NCBI GenBank assembly: GCA_023474015.1
Contig: JAMCYN010000133.1
Location: 1 to 5,919, forward strand
Source of the DNA: Armatimonadota bacterium
Lineage (GTDB): Bacteria; Armatimonadota; UBA5829
Length of the DNA stretch: 5,919 nt
Direction: 5' to 3'
Positions within the stretch are counted from its first letter, which is position 1; each line of letters begins with the position of its first letter. The notes under the pieces are model-generated. The model searched no databases. It saw nothing but the letters and a program-made list of their open reading frames with translations, and had not been told where the DNA came from. Shown here in pieces: positions 4,942-5,919 of the stretch. Both the position numbers and the translations under genes were made by a program.

Positions 4942-5919
4942 TTGGAGTTTTGGCGCTATTACAGAATAATTCGCAGGAGACGCTGGCTGATCATCTTGGG
5001 TATGGTGATCTGCGTCGGCGCTGTCCAGATCAATAACATGCGTTCGGTCCTGCAATACACGGGGCGCACGACGCTTATGGAGTCGAAGGGCATGTCCGAT
5101 CAGGGCACTCCAATTTACCAGGAGCAGTACATGCCGCTCGATGTTCAGCTCAGGTTATCAAATCTCGGCAGTATCGCTACCAGCCAGAAGGTCTTAATGA
5201 ACTCTGCCGAAACGCTCCGCGACTTGAACCTCACGCTCACTCCCGAGGAGATCCTGCAGCGTACGAATGTTGAGCCGGTCAAAGACACCAATATCCTGGC
5301 TGTCGAGGTGACTCTACCCAATCCTGACGAGGCCAAGGTGGCTGCGGACGTGATTGCGGCGGAGTTCAAAAAAGTCTATGGTGAGCTGAACAACGCTTCC
5401 GTGAGGCAGAGCCGTGAGTTCATTGAGGCGCAGTTGGAAACGACGCGCAGGGCGATGGTAAAGGCTCAGGACGCGCTCAGACGGTTTCAGGAAGCAAATG
5501 AGGTCGTCCAACTTGAACAGCAGAATGCGGCGGTTGTGCAAAGGATGGCCCAGGCGAAAACCAACCTGAATCAGGCGGAAGCAATGTATCAGGCGTCACA
5601 TGCACGTGTTGCGAAACAAGAGAGTGAACTGAAAAAGCTGCCCTCTATGGAGGTTGCAAGCATCAACACATCGCTCAATCCGGAATGGCAGCAACTCCGA
5701 CAGCAACTTGTAACGCTTGAAACCGGCAGAGCTGCGATGCTCGGAGGCAAGCCTGGGGAAACGCGCAAGGGTCCAAACCATCCGGACGTGCAGAACGTGC
5801 AGCGACAGATCGACGACGTCAAGGAACAGCTTCGTGCTTTGGCTCAGAAACAATACATTATGTCTGGAAAGACCGAGCAGAGAAGCCCGGTATATTCGAA
5901 CTCCCTTGATAGATTTATT
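4942..5919 (+). CDS. Wzz/GumC-type chain-length determinant protein (partial, 3' end missing)
   Basis: Inner-membrane polysaccharide co-polymerase expected to control chain length and couple polymerisation to the export protein. The 326 codons visible are open to the window edge. Residues 1-14 are cytoplasmic and basic (EFWRYYRIIRRRR), followed by a membrane helix at about 15-31 (WLIILGMVICVGAVQI) and the Wzz domain to about 100. A long periplasmic coiled coil follows, roughly 153-233 (SREFIEAQLETTRRAM ... RVAKQESELKKL), then a second helical stretch. The motif GPNHPDVQNVQRQ (277-289) is typical of this family. The second membrane helix and any fused tyrosine kinase domain would lie beyond the window. 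TTG is the start, supported by the ribosome binding site. The gene follows the export gene by 33 bp and is clearly in the same operon. Confidence 0.88.
   Translation, partial: MEFWRYYRIIRRRRWLIILGMVICVGAVQINNMRSVLQYTGRTTLMESKGMSDQGTPIYQEQYMPLDVQLRLSNLGSIATSQKVLMNSAETLRDLNLTLTPEEILQRTNVEPVKDTNILAVEVTLPNPDEAKVAADVIAAEFKKVYGELNNASVRQSREFIEAQLETTRRAMVKAQDALRRFQEANEVVQLEQQNAAVVQRMAQAKTNLNQAEAMYQASHARVAKQESELKKLPSMEVASINTSLNPEWQQLRQQLVTLETGRAAMLGGKPGETRKGPNHPDVQNVQRQIDDVKEQLRALAQKQYIMSGKTEQRSPVYSNSLDRFI

Overview
The window looks like a chromosomal segment of a Gram-negative (diderm), moderately high-GC environmental bacterium. The evidence is an outer-membrane polysaccharide export protein, a Wzz/GumC-type chain-length protein, and a protein with a C-terminal PEP-CTERM sorting signal, which is handled by exosortase/EpsH in bacteria that have an outer membrane and make exopolysaccharide. 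The phylum cannot be fixed from the sequence. My impression is of an Armatimonadota- or Planctomycetes-like metagenomic lineage, but this is only a guess from the style of the proteins.

Layout. Positions 1-112 hold no gene I can support. A 36-residue protein (113-223, minus) has a good ribosome binding site and its own extended -10 promoter (254-282). Next comes a minus-strand pair: a small zinc-ribbon protein (stop at 2086) overlapping by 23 bp the start of a 604-residue family-20 glycoside hydrolase (294-2108). A rho-independent terminator at 2392-2421 separates this pair from the upstream minus-strand gene, a PEP-CTERM protein of about 346 residues (2457-3497). A 436-bp divergent intergenic region (3498-3933) follows. 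It contains a close match to a sigma-54 promoter facing the PEP-CTERM gene and a cluster of four palindromes. On the plus strand an exopolysaccharide operon begins: a Wza-type export protein (3934-4908, GTG start), then, after a 33-bp gap, a Wzz/GumC-type protein (4942 to the window edge, TTG start, incomplete).

How it fits together. The plus-strand genes supply the outer-membrane channel/adaptor and the inner-membrane chain-length partner of a Wzx/Wzy-style exopolysaccharide exporter. The PEP-CTERM protein is probably exported through Sec, processed by an exosortase encoded elsewhere, and delivered to the envelope or matrix. A single-gene PEP-CTERM unit with a long upstream region and a sigma-54 site is the arrangement described for the PEP-CTERM/EpsH/PrsK-PrsR system. 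The GH20 enzyme may cleave amino-sugar residues, but a link to the exopolysaccharide is only inferred from proximity.
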